Part shown: positions 35,689-44,433 of the stretch, one piece after another
Layout: every line of letters begins with the position of its first letter
Position numbering within the stretch: the first letter of the stretch is position 1
Assembly (NCBI GenBank): GCA_000702525.1
Contig: JNIN01000001.1
Coordinates: 1,240,001-1,304,000 of the forward strand
Source of the DNA: Lachnospiraceae bacterium AC2012
GTDB lineage: Bacteria > Bacillota > Clostridia > Lachnospirales > Lachnospiraceae
Reading direction: 5' to 3'
Length of the DNA: 64,000 nt
Program-made: the position numbers and the translations under genes
Notes under the pieces: model-generated
Databases searched by the model: none
The model's input: only the letters and a program-made list of their open reading frames with translations
What the model was told of the DNA's origin: nothing

Positions 35689-37662
35689 CTAGTTATCTAC
35701 CTGATGATATGTACTAACAACCTTTGCCACTCTATCTCTTATATCATCGCAATTCTTATATGCCGCATCCATAAGTCCATCTAATTCCTGCAGAAATTCC
35801 TCTGTATCAAAAGGAATTGGCTGTCCGATATGGATCAAATCATTCGGAGTCTTCTTCAAACCTTCTTCCGCCATAAGCTTCTCTTCGTATAGCTTTTCTC
35901 CTGGACGAAGACCAGTATAAACAATCTTAATATCGACATCTGGCTTATGTCCAGATAACTTAATCAGGTTACGAGCCAAATCATCAATCTTCATCGGTGC
36001 ACCCATATCAAGCACGAAAATCTCGCCACCATGTGCATAGGTTCCCGCCTGAAGCACGAGGCTAACCGCTTCTGAGATTGTCATGAAGTATCTGATGATA
36101 TCCGGATGTGTAACTGTAACCGGACCGCCAGCTAAAATCTGCTTCTTGAATAATGGAATAACAGAACCATTGGATCCAAGTACATTTCCAAATCGTACTG
36201 CCACAAATTCTGTACGTGTCTCTTTCAGTGCCCTTTCTACTTCTGGACTATTCTCGATATCTTTATGTAGATGCGTAAAGAGCTGCGGAATCTCATTTGC
36301 TCTACCATCCTTAATCTTCGCATCAAATGACTGTACAATCATCTCACAAAGACGCTTCGACGCACCCATGATATTTGTAGGATTTACTGCTTTATCTGTA
36401 CTAATCAATACAAATCGTCGACATCCGTGTGTCATCGCAGCATATGCTGTCTTATAAGTTCCGATTGCATTATTTTTAATCGCCTCACAAGGGCTATCTT
36501 CCATCAGTGGCACATGTTTATGTGCTGCTGCATGATAAACATATTCCGGTCTGTATTCTTCAAACACTGACCAAAGTTTTCTCGAATCGCGAACCGAACC
36601 AATGATACATTCCAAATCAAGTTCCGGATAATTCTTACGAAGTTCCATCTGAATATCATATGCATTATTCTCATATACTTCAAAGATAATCAATTTCTTC
36701 GGCTTATGACTTGCAATCTGACGACAAAGCTCGGATCCAATAGATCCACCGCCACCAGTAACCATAACGACTTTGCCGGAAAGCTGTTCGAGAATCTCAT
36801 CCAAGTTAACTTTTATAGTATCTCTACCAAGAAGGTCTTCTACGGCAACTTCCTTCATATTACTAATCGAAACTTCATCATTAACCAGCTGATACACACC
36901 AGGAAGTATCTTAATCTCACAACCAGTTTCCTTGCAGATATTTAAGATGTCGCGCTTTGCCTGTACCGTAGCAGATGGCATGGTAAGATAAATCTTATCT
37001 ACACCGTATTCCTGACATGCTTCAATAATCTTGTCTCGTCCGCCAACAATCGTGATACCATCGATAAGTCTTCCCCACTTATTCGGATTATCATCGATAA
37101 AACATACGACCTTCTCAGAAATCTCCTTCGCTGTCTTGATATCGCGGTAGATTAACTGACCGGATTCCCCAGCGCCAATCAGCATGACATGCTTCAGATG
37201 CTCCTTAGGTTCTTGAACTTTTCCTCTTACCAGTAACACAAAACGATAGGTGAATCGAATGGCTACAGTCAGTCCAAACTGAAGAACAATACCAAATGCA
37301 TAATACGAAATTGGCATACGATCAAATGCATATCCCAAGGCATTCATAGCTACTGCTGTACCAACCAGGTTGATTACAAATGTAATAGCTGTCGCTATGG
37401 TAGCTCGATATAATTCGTTATAACTAGCAAATCTCCAGATACTTCGATAGAGGTGCATAAAATAAAAAACGAGCACCACAAGGAAAGCATATATCGGTAT
37501 AAACCGAACATATACATCAAGGTACTCTCTAGGAATATCTGTGTAATTACAATCAAAGCGAATCCATAACGCAAAAAAATATGACGCCGCAACTGCGATC
37601 ACGTCATATGCTATCAAGTATAAACTCACCAAATGCCAGTGTTGAATTTTAAAGTCTTTCAT
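35689..37662 (-). CDS. Membrane-bound UDP-GlcNAc 4,6-dehydratase (PglF/CapD type)
   Basis: A 657-residue protein. Four N-terminal helices (to about residue 130) are followed by a Rossmann-like domain (HVMLIGAGESGQLIYRDIKT), then the catalytic SDR domain with VVMVTGGGGSIGSELCRQIA near residue 300, STDKAVNPTNIMGASKRLCE (Met/Lys active-site variant of this family) and LRPGEKLYEEKLM. It converts UDP-GlcNAc to a 4-keto-6-deoxy sugar, giving the dedicated precursor for the initiating sugar. It is the first enzyme gene after the chain-length regulator, and a terminator-like hairpin lies between the two. Confidence 0.94.
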   Translation of the reverse strand: MKDFKIQHWHLVSLYLIAYDVIAVAASYFFALWIRFDCNYTDIPREYLDVYVRFIPIYAFLVVLVFYFMHLYRSIWRFASYNELYRATIATAITFVINLVGTAVAMNALGYAFDRMPISYYAFGIVLQFGLTVAIRFTYRFVLLVRGKVQEPKEHLKHVMLIGAGESGQLIYRDIKTAKEISEKVVCFIDDNPNKWGRLIDGITIVGGRDKIIEACQEYGVDKIYLTMPSATVQAKRDILNICKETGCEIKILPGVYQLVNDEVSISNMKEVAVEDLLGRDTIKVNLDEILEQLSGKVVMVTGGGGSIGSELCRQIASHKPKKLIIFEVYENNAYDIQMELRKNYPELDLECIIGSVRDSRKLWSVFEEYRPEYVYHAAAHKHVPLMEDSPCEAIKNNAIGTYKTAYAAMTHGCRRFVLISTDKAVNPTNIMGASKRLCEMIVQSFDAKIKDGRANEIPQLFTHLHKDIENSPEVERALKETRTEFVAVRFGNVLGSNGSVIPLFKKQILAGGPVTVTHPDIIRYFMTISEAVSLVLQAGTYAHGGEIFVLDMGAPMKIDDLARNLIKLSGHKPDVDIKIVYTGLRPGEKLYEEKLMAEEGLKKTPNDLIHIGQPIPFDTEEFLQELDGLMDAAYKNCDDIRDRVAKVVSTYHQVDN

Positions 37663-37748
37663 CTTTCAGAATCCTTCTTTTTCACATTAAAATATTATCT
37701 TAAATTATACCTACTATCATATAAGTAGTCAAATCTCAGCTCTTGTTA

Positions 37749-37781
37749 TAAAAAGTATGGCGTAACCTGTTACGCCATACT
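37749..37781 (-). terminator. Terminator-like hairpin between wzz-like and dehydratase genes
   Basis: A perfect 13-bp stem (AGTATGGCGTAAC) with a two-base loop is followed on the minus strand by TTTTTA. Because the next gene on the same strand follows without another clear promoter, this may be partial termination that lowers expression of the biosynthesis genes relative to the chain-length regulator. Confidence 0.75.
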
Positions 37782-37800
37782 CTCATCTGTCTTTTTTATA

Positions 37801-39195
37801 CTATTCTATAACGACAATCTCTCCCATATTCTGGATTTCGCCAGTAGATGCTATACTCTGTAACTTCATCGCATCTTTCTTCGATGTCATGCCATCTTCT
37901 AATACCATCAGATAAGCATCTTCTGTTTTTACTTCCTTAACGAATGCACTGATGCTTTCCTCATCCTCTACTTCGACAAAATTCAATTTTACAGAATCCA
38001 GTTTCTGATCCAGGATTGCCTTCAACTCGCCTGCTGCAAACTGCGAACCAACGATGTAGACCTCTTTGTTCTCTTTGCTCTTCATCGCGATTTCGAGGTT
38101 CTGTGCTACCTGCTGCATCTTCACATCGATATCCAATTCCTTCTTGAAAAGAAGTCTCTTTAAGAATCGATCATCGAATAATAACGCAAGGACTTTCTTC
38201 TTGTCTCTTGGCATATATACCGTCGCTAATACATTTGCTCCACTCACAAGTTCAGCAGATGTAGCATTTCCAAACATCACAATACATCCATAGATACATG
38301 CGTAGAATAAGATTCCAACAACAGCTCCTACCGCAAAGATTTTCTTGCTTCGCTGTGGCATAACCACAGTAGCTTCTGCCTCTTCATCATCTTCAACTGC
38401 TGTCTCTTCTTCATACAACTGTTTTTGATTATCCGTAAATTCAGTTGTTGCTGTTGCTAACTGCGATTTCAATGCACTAACTGCATCAGTAATCGATTTT
38501 TGTCTCTGCTGAACATCAAAACTACTGTTTTCTCTTACCGCATTATAATCAATCGATGCTGTATACTGATTTACATAATTCGAAATATCAATTTCTTCCA
38601 CAGCTGATTGAACAATCTCAGATAATTTATCTCCATCCCATCCTTTTGGAACAATAATATTCAAATTTACCTGATCTGTATTTGCAACTGTTGTATCAAC
38701 AGATGACTGATCCTTCTGATGGCTCGCATACATCAAATTGTTTACATTACTCGCTGTTGTTTTCTTTCCCATGCCATCGATGATTTTATCAACAAATTCA
38801 TTCGATAACATTTCTGATACATATAATGTTGCTATATCTCTAGAATCCGTACCAGCAGATGCATGAATCGTCACTACCAATGAAACTTCTTTATAATCAA
38901 GTGGATCAATTGTCATATACAGACTATCACTGATATATGATTCTAAATCGGATATCTTCTTATTCAAAGAAACTGCTGTCTCAACAGATTCAATCTCATC
39001 ATCTGTTAATAACGATTTGACATCCGTATCTCCCGCTTGTTCCGCAACTTTTGCTGCCGATACCGCTCTCATATACTGAAACTGCATCCCAACAATTCCA
39101 AAAACAATCGCAATAATTACTATCGCTTTCCACTGTAACATTAACTTCTTGATAAACATTATTAAGTCCAACTCTACTACGTCATTATTATTCAT
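37801..39195 (-). CDS. Wzz/CapA-like chain-length regulator
   Basis: A 464-residue protein with a short cytoplasmic start (VVELDLIMFIKKLMLQW), a first helix at about 20-38, an extracytoplasmic helical region to about residue 275 (coiled-coil rich), and a second helix at about 281-305 followed by a cytoplasmic tail of about 160 residues. This is the polysaccharide co-polymerase plan (Wzz domain). The tail lacks obvious Walker motifs and no tyrosine kinase gene is adjacent. As the first gene of the run it probably sets polymer length. GAGGAG lies about 12 bases before the ATG. Confidence 0.85.
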   Translation of the reverse strand: MNNNDVVELDLIMFIKKLMLQWKAIVIIAIVFGIVGMQFQYMRAVSAAKVAEQAGDTDVKSLLTDDEIESVETAVSLNKKISDLESYISDSLYMTIDPLDYKEVSLVVTIHASAGTDSRDIATLYVSEMLSNEFVDKIIDGMGKKTTASNVNNLMYASHQKDQSSVDTTVANTDQVNLNIIVPKGWDGDKLSEIVQSAVEEIDISNYVNQYTASIDYNAVRENSSFDVQQRQKSITDAVSALKSQLATATTEFTDNQKQLYEEETAVEDDEEAEATVVMPQRSKKIFAVGAVVGILFYACIYGCIVMFGNATSAELVSGANVLATVYMPRDKKKVLALLFDDRFLKRLLFKKELDIDVKMQQVAQNLEIAMKSKENKEVYIVGSQFAAGELKAILDQKLDSVKLNFVEVEDEESISAFVKEVKTEDAYLMVLEDGMTSKKDAMKLQSIASTGEIQNMGEIVVIE

Positions 39196-39279
39196 ACACC
39201 CGACTCGCTCCTCAATTTTATATTTATTTAAAACTCTTAGTGGATTATATCATAGTTTCTAGTTATTAACCACATAACA

Positions 39280-39320
39280 AGAATAAGTGCCGGTATGCTA
39301 TAGTACACCAGCACTTATCA
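39280..39320 (-). terminator. Imperfect hairpin after the CAP gene
   Basis: ATAAGTGC...GCACTTAT arms of about 18 bases pair with a few G-U matches. The T-tract after it on the minus strand is poor (TTCTTGTTAT), so this may be a weak terminator between the CAP gene and the wzz-like gene. Confidence 0.45.
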
Positions 39321-39378
39321 TACATGATTTTTTGTTGTTTTGATCTTTTCTCATGTGGAATTTATAATTCTTTAGAAT

Positions 39379-40374
39379 TTATCGAATTCCATACCATCCA
39401 ATACCTTCATTATTCCAACCTACTGCACAAATAGAGTTAATCTCTGCTGCGTTCGTTGTATAATGATGTGCTCCGGCGATGGCATTCGGATTATATGCTC
39501 GATACAGTGGTGTATTACCACCGGAGTACCAGGACTCACCCTCATAATTCCAGCCTACGGCGATTAGGTAATCTCGCTCTGCAGGATTTAAGGTATAGTG
39601 ATGATCACCGGCGTTCGGATTATAAAGACGATACACTGGCGCACCATTTCCTGGGGCATACCATGCAATTCCTTCGTAATTCCAGCCTGCTGCGCAGACA
39701 TTGACCGTTTCCACATAATTTGCAGTATAGAAGTGCTCGCCAGAATTTGGATTGTACAAGCGGTACATCGGGATGGAACCATCCGTTGTTGTCACCGGAC
39801 TTGCTGGTGCACCGCCCGGAAGAATCGGATTCTCCGGATTGCAGCCAAAGCACTGCACCCAATAAGTTCCATACTGGCTTCCAGGGATATATACCGCGTA
39901 GATTCCGACGGCTCTATACTTCGAATTCAGAATATTCGCGCGATGTCCCTGGGAATTCATCCAGGAATTCATAACTTCTGCTGCAGTTGACTGGCCTGCT
40001 GCAATATTTTCACCCATACATCCCTGGTTATCCGGGAATGCTGTGAAGCAGGAATCGCCGTTCGGTCTCGTATGAGAGAAGTACTGCGAGATTTCATTGG
40101 CACGGACATTCGCTGTTGCCATCAGCGCGCCGTCCATCTGAAGCGGTGGGCAGCCATTTGCCACGCGTTCCTGATTTAAGATGTCAAGCACTTCCCACGC
40201 TGGTGCACAGTGCAGGTCTTTCGACATATCATAGGCGATTGCCTCGGCTTCGATGGTCGCCTGCGGAAGTAATGGCGTGCACAGCGCTGTCGCTGTGAGC
40301 GCCAGGGTGAGCACTAATGCGGTTAATAGGCTCTTATGTTTTTGTTTTCTGTTTTGTTTCATTCGTTGTAACAT
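39379..40374 (-). CDS. Secreted CAP/SCP-domain protein with DUF5648 repeats
   Basis: A 331-residue protein. A basic N-terminus and hydrophobic stretch (LLTALVLTLALTATALCTPL) form a signal peptide. Residues about 60-175 are a CAP (SCP1-like) domain with ILNQERVANGCPPLQMDGAL, EISQYFSHTRPNGDSCF and GENIAAGQSTAAEVMNSWMN. The C-terminal 130 residues contain three copies of a repeat (YRLYNPNSGEHFYTANYVE, YRLYNPNAGDHHYTLN, YRAYNPNAIAGAHHYTTN), matching DUF5648. CAP proteins are extracellular; in Firmicutes their role is unclear (adhesion or wall interaction). GGGGAGG five bases before the ATG fixes the start. The promoter region includes the left copy of a 70-bp repeat. Confidence 0.92.
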   Translation of the reverse strand: MLQRMKQNRKQKHKSLLTALVLTLALTATALCTPLLPQATIEAEAIAYDMSKDLHCAPAWEVLDILNQERVANGCPPLQMDGALMATANVRANEISQYFSHTRPNGDSCFTAFPDNQGCMGENIAAGQSTAAEVMNSWMNSQGHRANILNSKYRAVGIYAVYIPGSQYGTYWVQCFGCNPENPILPGGAPASPVTTTDGSIPMYRLYNPNSGEHFYTANYVETVNVCAAGWNYEGIAWYAPGNGAPVYRLYNPNAGDHHYTLNPAERDYLIAVGWNYEGESWYSGGNTPLYRAYNPNAIAGAHHYTTNAAEINSICAVGWNNEGIGWYGIR

Positions 40375-40447
40375 TTTATCCTCCCCGATTATTCTATTTA
40401 ACTACAATTGTAATGACAAAACTGAGTTAAGACAATAGAAGATTTCT

Positions 40448-40517
40448 TATTTCAAGAAAGTCAAATTATTTTTGGTGTTTTTGCATTTTTTATGCAAATA
40501 TTAGTTTTATTTTTCTC
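40448..40517. repeat. 70-bp direct repeat, left copy
   Basis: It is identical to 43837-43906 at 68 of 70 positions, same orientation. On the minus strand it holds an AT-rich upstream block, a TTGCAT/ATGCAA inverted repeat and a TTGACT -35-like box (40459-40464). It lies upstream of the CAP gene. Confidence 0.92.
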
Positions 40518-40561
40518 GATTACTATCTTTTAAGTTACCTGTTCATCTAATTTAGCCCTGC

Positions 40562-41254
40562 TCAGTTTAGTTCCCCCCTCTCCAACAGTTCCGCTGCAAT
40601 CTCCTTGCTACAAACACGCATCAGATTATCTTCTACATCTTCCTTCGACAAAAGATTTACGCTTCCATACCACACTATCTCATTATCAATCACAGCAAAA
40701 TGCTCACAACTATCATCGACAAGTTTGATTTCAAATCCTGCGCGACGTAGCTTCTCTAACAAATTCATCCGAACATCATCTCTACCATATTTATATTCAT
40801 CCGGATGCCAGGTAATAATTGTCACCTTTACGCCTAGTTCTTGATGTTCCTTGATTGTAGTTATTAGATGCTCTACCTTCTGTGTATTCAGCCTTGGACT
40901 TGAAATAACAATCCCCTTCTTCGCCTGCTCAATATCCTTCCAATAGACCTCTGCATAATTCTCTATATCATAGATCGCATTCGCCGTTTGCTTTTCGCCT
41001 TCGATATTCGTACAAAGCTCATATCCTATCTTCTTATATGCACGCATCCTAGCCGCATACATCTTATCGAATTTTGGAATATGGATATCGACATAATCAT
41101 ATACGATTACACTTTCTTTACCTTCAAAATCTCGATTCAATCGTCCCACATACTGCTCTACAACATTTTCTCCGGACACGGGTGTTGCCATAAATAATGT
41201 ATCCAACCTCGGATAATCAAATCCCTCGCCTAATAATGATCCGGTTCCAACCAA
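40562..41254 (-). pseudogene. Severed C-terminal part of the AEP-primase/helicase (helicase motifs V-VI plus PLD-like domain)
   Basis: The 230-codon frame begins inside a helicase C-terminal domain: SLILVGTGSLLGEGFDYPRL across the junction, then VVEQYVGRLNRDFEG (motif VI). It continues into a phospholipase-D-like region (KKGIVISSPRLNTQKVEHLI ... HFAVIDNEIVWYGSVNLLSK, a truncated HKD-like motif with H and N). It can only start at an internal TTG. Relative to intact relatives, the segment between helicase domain I and motif V is missing, so this and the 41257-43302 frame are two pieces of one gene joined by a frame-altering deletion. Confidence 0.85.
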
Positions 41255-41256
41255 GA

Positions 41257-43302
41257 TTAAACTCTCCGAATCTGCTGATCGCGCACATCATTATTTCTAA
41301 TCAACTCATATGCTTCATTTCCATACGGACTCTTAGATAAACGATGTGACTTGACGGTTCTTGTAAATCGTGGATATACAAGATGCTCTATATTCTGCTC
41401 CTCCGCTCGATCCTTCGCCGTAAATCGATATCTAACTGGTCCGAGTAAAAATTCATTCATCTTCTCTTTTCCATCGCCACGCTTTGGTGTTGCCGTCACA
41501 CCATAAACATATTTCGCTTTTATTTCCTGCAACACCTCTATCGCACTGTTCGAAGCTGCATGATGACACTCGTCGAAAAACACCTGCGAGTACTCCTGCA
41601 ATTTTGGATGAAATCCATCTTTCTTCTTTAACGAACGAATCATTGCCACATCAACAATTCCTGTCAACGTATCTCGTGCCCCTTGTAGATTTCCTATCAG
41701 TGATTTTCTCTTTCGTGTACGACCACTTTTCGTCTGATACTCTGGCAATTCTTCATCGATATCCAAGAACGTCTCTAACTGCTTTGTCCACTGATTCATT
41801 AAATCCGCTCGGTCTACCAGTATTAATGTATTCACGCCTCTCTTAGCAATCATATTGCAACAAACAACCGTCTTGCCAAATGCTGTTGCCGCATGCAGAA
41901 TCCCCGTTTCATTTTCAATCATCTTTTCTACTGCTTTATTCTGAGAATCCTTGAGTTTTCCACAGAAGGAAACTTTTATCTTGCGATTATCCACGCGTTG
42001 ATCTTTTATTTCATATTTTATATCAGCCTCATCAAACTTTCTCAGCAGTTCGTCCCTTAATCCTCTCGGTAGAACAATATACTTCCCTTCGTCACTTCCC
42101 AGATAGAAGTATCGTGGCTCATCATAATTCGGTATATCCATTGCCTGATTCTGAAAGTACTGCTTGTTCGAAAATGTTGCCATCTTTCGCAATTGTCTCT
42201 TTATTTTATTCGGTAGTACGGTAGCATCAATATATATCCTATCTGCAAGGACAATTTTCACAGTCTCACTTACACATCCTTTTTCAATTTCTTTATTTTT
42301 AACCCATGGTGTGTCCTCTTCCCATTCTGCTTGATACCATTCTCGGAGACAACACTCTATCTCTTCCTTTGTTAAACGTTTCAACCCTGCAAGTACTTTC
42401 AACTGATCCTCATACGGATTCCACATTTCGTCAACAAACGCACTATTCCCCTGCTTTAATGCCTGGCCTTGCAATGGAAGTGCAATTACATTTCCAAGAA
42501 ATCCCTGAGGCAATACGTCCTGCGTTGGAATCATACGATCATAATATCGAAACGACTTTAAATCGACGTATTCTGCACCCTTTTCTAACAATGCAAATCC
42601 AAATCTTCTCGCCAGTTTCGCCGGAATCATTTCTTTAAAAAACAACCATACATGAGCTCCACGCCCAGATCTGGATCGTTCCACTGCCACGTCTACGCCA
42701 AGTTTCTTACATATCATCCGCAGCGCATCTACCTCCGCCATCCAACAATCATCCTCATTCGCATAATCCGTTTGCTCCGCGCCTTTTACATGATTATCAA
42801 AATCAAACACCAGGAATCGGCACTGATTATTTTCTAACATCGGATAAATCGCAACGACATCATTTCCATTAGGATCCATACCCTTCAAATGATCTTTTAT
42901 CAACTGGATCGTTATCGGTTTATATGCTTTTAACTCACAATCCTTACAACGGATTCCATCCCTTCTCTGTATATGGCAATTCTGATTCCACCGATTAAAA
43001 CACTGCGTATAATAGCCCGTCTTACCCGTACGTGGATTGGTATAGCGAAGCTCGTACACATCCTTCCGACCACGGCAAAACATAGCAAAGAAATCGGTTG
43101 CCACTTTATCTGTCACATCAATTTCCTTCACTTTTATTGTATGATTTTCCGAATAGCTATTTCCATCTGACGATACAATATCTGCATACGAAATACCGGC
43201 TTCTGAAAGTCGTTCCTTCAAAAGCCGGTTCTCATTTTCTAAGTCGAAAATCCTATTTTTCAGTTCTTCTATCGTTTTTTGTGGATGGTTTTCCTTTTGC
43301 AA
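41257..43302 (-). CDS. AEP primase-helicase protein (TOTE conflict-system type), C-terminally truncated
   Basis: A 681-residue product. Residues 8-33 form a coiled coil. Residues 70-125 include a Cys/His-rich patch (CFNRWNQNCH, CKDC). The archaeo-eukaryotic primase core follows with FLVFDFDNH (Asp167/Asp169) and SRSGRGAHVWLFF (His217). Residues 450-640 are a DEAD/DEAH helicase domain I with ATAFGKT (473-478), VFFDECHH (577-581) and GVTATP. Helicase domain II should follow but the frame stops at NNDVRDQQIRRV. Such primase-helicase proteins belong to the TOTE group of predicted conflict systems. The two catalytic halves are present but the helicase cannot be complete. It is flanked by 70-bp direct repeats and follows an XRE-type regulator. 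Confidence 0.85.
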   Translation of the reverse strand: MQKENHPQKTIEELKNRIFDLENENRLLKERLSEAGISYADIVSSDGNSYSENHTIKVKEIDVTDKVATDFFAMFCRGRKDVYELRYTNPRTGKTGYYTQCFNRWNQNCHIQRRDGIRCKDCELKAYKPITIQLIKDHLKGMDPNGNDVVAIYPMLENNQCRFLVFDFDNHVKGAEQTDYANEDDCWMAEVDALRMICKKLGVDVAVERSRSGRGAHVWLFFKEMIPAKLARRFGFALLEKGAEYVDLKSFRYYDRMIPTQDVLPQGFLGNVIALPLQGQALKQGNSAFVDEMWNPYEDQLKVLAGLKRLTKEEIECCLREWYQAEWEEDTPWVKNKEIEKGCVSETVKIVLADRIYIDATVLPNKIKRQLRKMATFSNKQYFQNQAMDIPNYDEPRYFYLGSDEGKYIVLPRGLRDELLRKFDEADIKYEIKDQRVDNRKIKVSFCGKLKDSQNKAVEKMIENETGILHAATAFGKTVVCCNMIAKRGVNTLILVDRADLMNQWTKQLETFLDIDEELPEYQTKSGRTRKRKSLIGNLQGARDTLTGIVDVAMIRSLKKKDGFHPKLQEYSQVFFDECHHAASNSAIEVLQEIKAKYVYGVTATPKRGDGKEKMNEFLLGPVRYRFTAKDRAEEQNIEHLVYPRFTRTVKSHRLSKSPYGNEAYELIRNNDVRDQQIRRV

Positions 43303-43402
43303 TTAGTTACACTCCTCATTAATTATAAACCTATGAAATCTTCATTCTGTTTTTATAATACTCTACTATATTTACAAATGGTAAAACAACTAATAATGAT
43401 TA

Positions 43403-43687
43403 TCAAAGAAACTGCGGTCTAAAAGACAGCTCCAGTTTTGAACAGATATCATTTAATGTATTTATCGTAAAGTTATATGTTCCACTCTCCCATTTTGAAA
43501 CCATTCCCTGTGTAACTCCCATCATCTCTGCAAACTCTTTTTGGTTATATCCCATTTCGTTTCTTTTTTTCATGATAACACTCGAGATCAACACCAAATC
43601 CTGATTTCTTTTCCTTGCAGCTTCTGATACATTTTCTATAAACCAATCACTTTCCTGTGCATTTTCCATTTTTTCTCTAATTCCCAT
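43403..43687 (-). CDS. XRE-family HTH regulator (HigA-like)
   Basis: A 94-residue protein with a helical N-terminus and a C-terminal XRE DNA-binding domain (MKKRNEMGYNQKEFAEMMGV, TQGMVSKWESGTYNFTINTL). The size resembles HigA-type antitoxins, but no toxin gene is adjacent. Instead it precedes the primase-helicase by about 100 bp, so it may control that gene. A perfect 18-bp palindrome lies 78 bp upstream, a plausible operator, and the TTGACT/TATTCT promoter at 43824-43853 reads into it. Confidence 0.85.
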   Translation of the reverse strand: MGIREKMENAQESDWFIENVSEAARKRNQDLVLISSVIMKKRNEMGYNQKEFAEMMGVTQGMVSKWESGTYNFTINTLNDICSKLELSFRPQFL

Positions 43688-43764
43688 CCTTATTCCTCCT
43701 CAACTATTGCCTTCAATCGGCTTTTACATAATGCAATAGCTTTCTTATAAGCATTAGTTGACTT

Positions 43765-43782
43765 TATTACTTATAAGTAATA
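43765..43782. promoter_or_regulatory. Perfect 18-bp palindrome, possible XRE operator
   Basis: TATTACTTATAAGTAATA equals its own reverse complement. It lies between the predicted transcription start (about 43817) and the start codon of the XRE gene. Confidence 0.6.
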
Positions 43783-43823
43783 TTTGTTCTTTCATTTTAC
43801 ATTTCTGTCATTCAAAACACAAG

Positions 43824-43853
43824 AGAATACATCTCATATTTCAAGAAAGTCAA
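43824..43853 (-). promoter_or_regulatory. Promoter for the XRE/primase-helicase unit
   Basis: TTGACT (43848-43853) and TATTCT (43824-43829) are spaced by 18 bp on the minus strand. The -35 box and the AT-rich region upstream of it are inside the right 70-bp repeat. Confidence 0.55.
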
Positions 43854-43906
43854 ATTATTTTTGATGTTTTTGCAATTTTTATGCAAATATTAGTTTTATT
43901 TTTCTC
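43837..43906. repeat. 70-bp direct repeat, right copy
   Basis: Same orientation as 40448-40517, 3389 bp away, with two mismatches. It supplies the promoter region of the XRE gene, while the left copy sits upstream of the CAP gene. Confidence 0.92.
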
Positions 43907-43914
43907 TCTCAACG

Positions 43915-43946
43915 AAAAATCCCCCATGCTCATGAGTCATGGAGGA
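43915..43946 (-). terminator. Terminator after the PNPOx-like gene
   Basis: A nine-pair stem (TCCTCCATG with CATGGGGGA, one G-U) and a nine-base loop are followed by TTTTT on the minus strand. It separates the PNPOx-like gene from the repeat-flanked module. Confidence 0.75.
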
Positions 43947-44009
43947 CCTTTCATAAAATCTTATATTTTTCATGCCCTATAGGCCTTGTTTACTATCACA
44001 ATCGCATCC

Positions 44010-44402
44010 CTAGAACTTCACCACTTCTGGTTCACTAGTAAAGGAATAGAATGTTGCGGTCGCATCTTTAAAATACAGTACCTCGGTGTTGTCATCATCT
44101 GCGGAATACATCTTCTGCAGAGATGGATAGGCTTCGAGCATCGCAACTTTTGCTTCTCTTCGATCGTCTGGGATCAGTTCGCCTGCGACACGGAGCCAGG
44201 TACCATTTCTAAAGGCACAGATTTCCGCCTTTGGATTGGCATGTAACTGCTTTGACACGTCCTTCACTTTGCCCGTCTGGATGTAGAGCTTTCCTTCAAA
44301 AATGTGCGCTGTGCCGAATGGGCGAACGCGTGGCTGGTCACCCTCCACGGTTGCCAGATAATAGGTCTCTGCTTCCTTTAAAAACTTTTCTACTCGCTGC
44401 AT
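44010..44402 (-). CDS. Pyridoxamine 5'-phosphate oxidase-like flavin-binding protein
   Basis: A protein of 130 residues starting MQRVEKFLKEAETYYLATVE, with GDQPRVRPFGTAHIFEGKLY and CAFRNGTWLRVAGEL, the split-barrel FMN-binding fold of the PNPOx-like family common in clostridia (sometimes annotated as nitroimidazole-resistance-like or general stress proteins). The substrate is unknown. AGGAGG seven to eight bases before the ATG at 44402 decides the start over an upstream in-frame start at 44450. It begins 31 bp after the ATPase stop and may be cotranscribed with it. Confidence 0.88.
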   Translation of the reverse strand: MQRVEKFLKEAETYYLATVEGDQPRVRPFGTAHIFEGKLYIQTGKVKDVSKQLHANPKAEICAFRNGTWLRVAGELIPDDRREAKVAMLEAYPSLQKMYSADDDNTEVLYFKDATATFYSFTSEPEVVKF

Positions 44403-44433
44403 GTTTGCTTCCTCCTTGTTTTCGATTACTTTT

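Noticed and set aside
38066-38293. Opposite-strand reading frames inside the wzz-like, dehydratase, AGCS and GH13 genes
   Set aside because: They lie wholly inside well-supported genes, lack ribosome sites and have no recognisable motifs; they are frame shadows.
39456-39990. Several overlapping frames on both strands within the CAP gene
   Set aside because: They arise from the repeated DUF5648 coding DNA; only the minus-strand CAP frame has a signal peptide and known domains.
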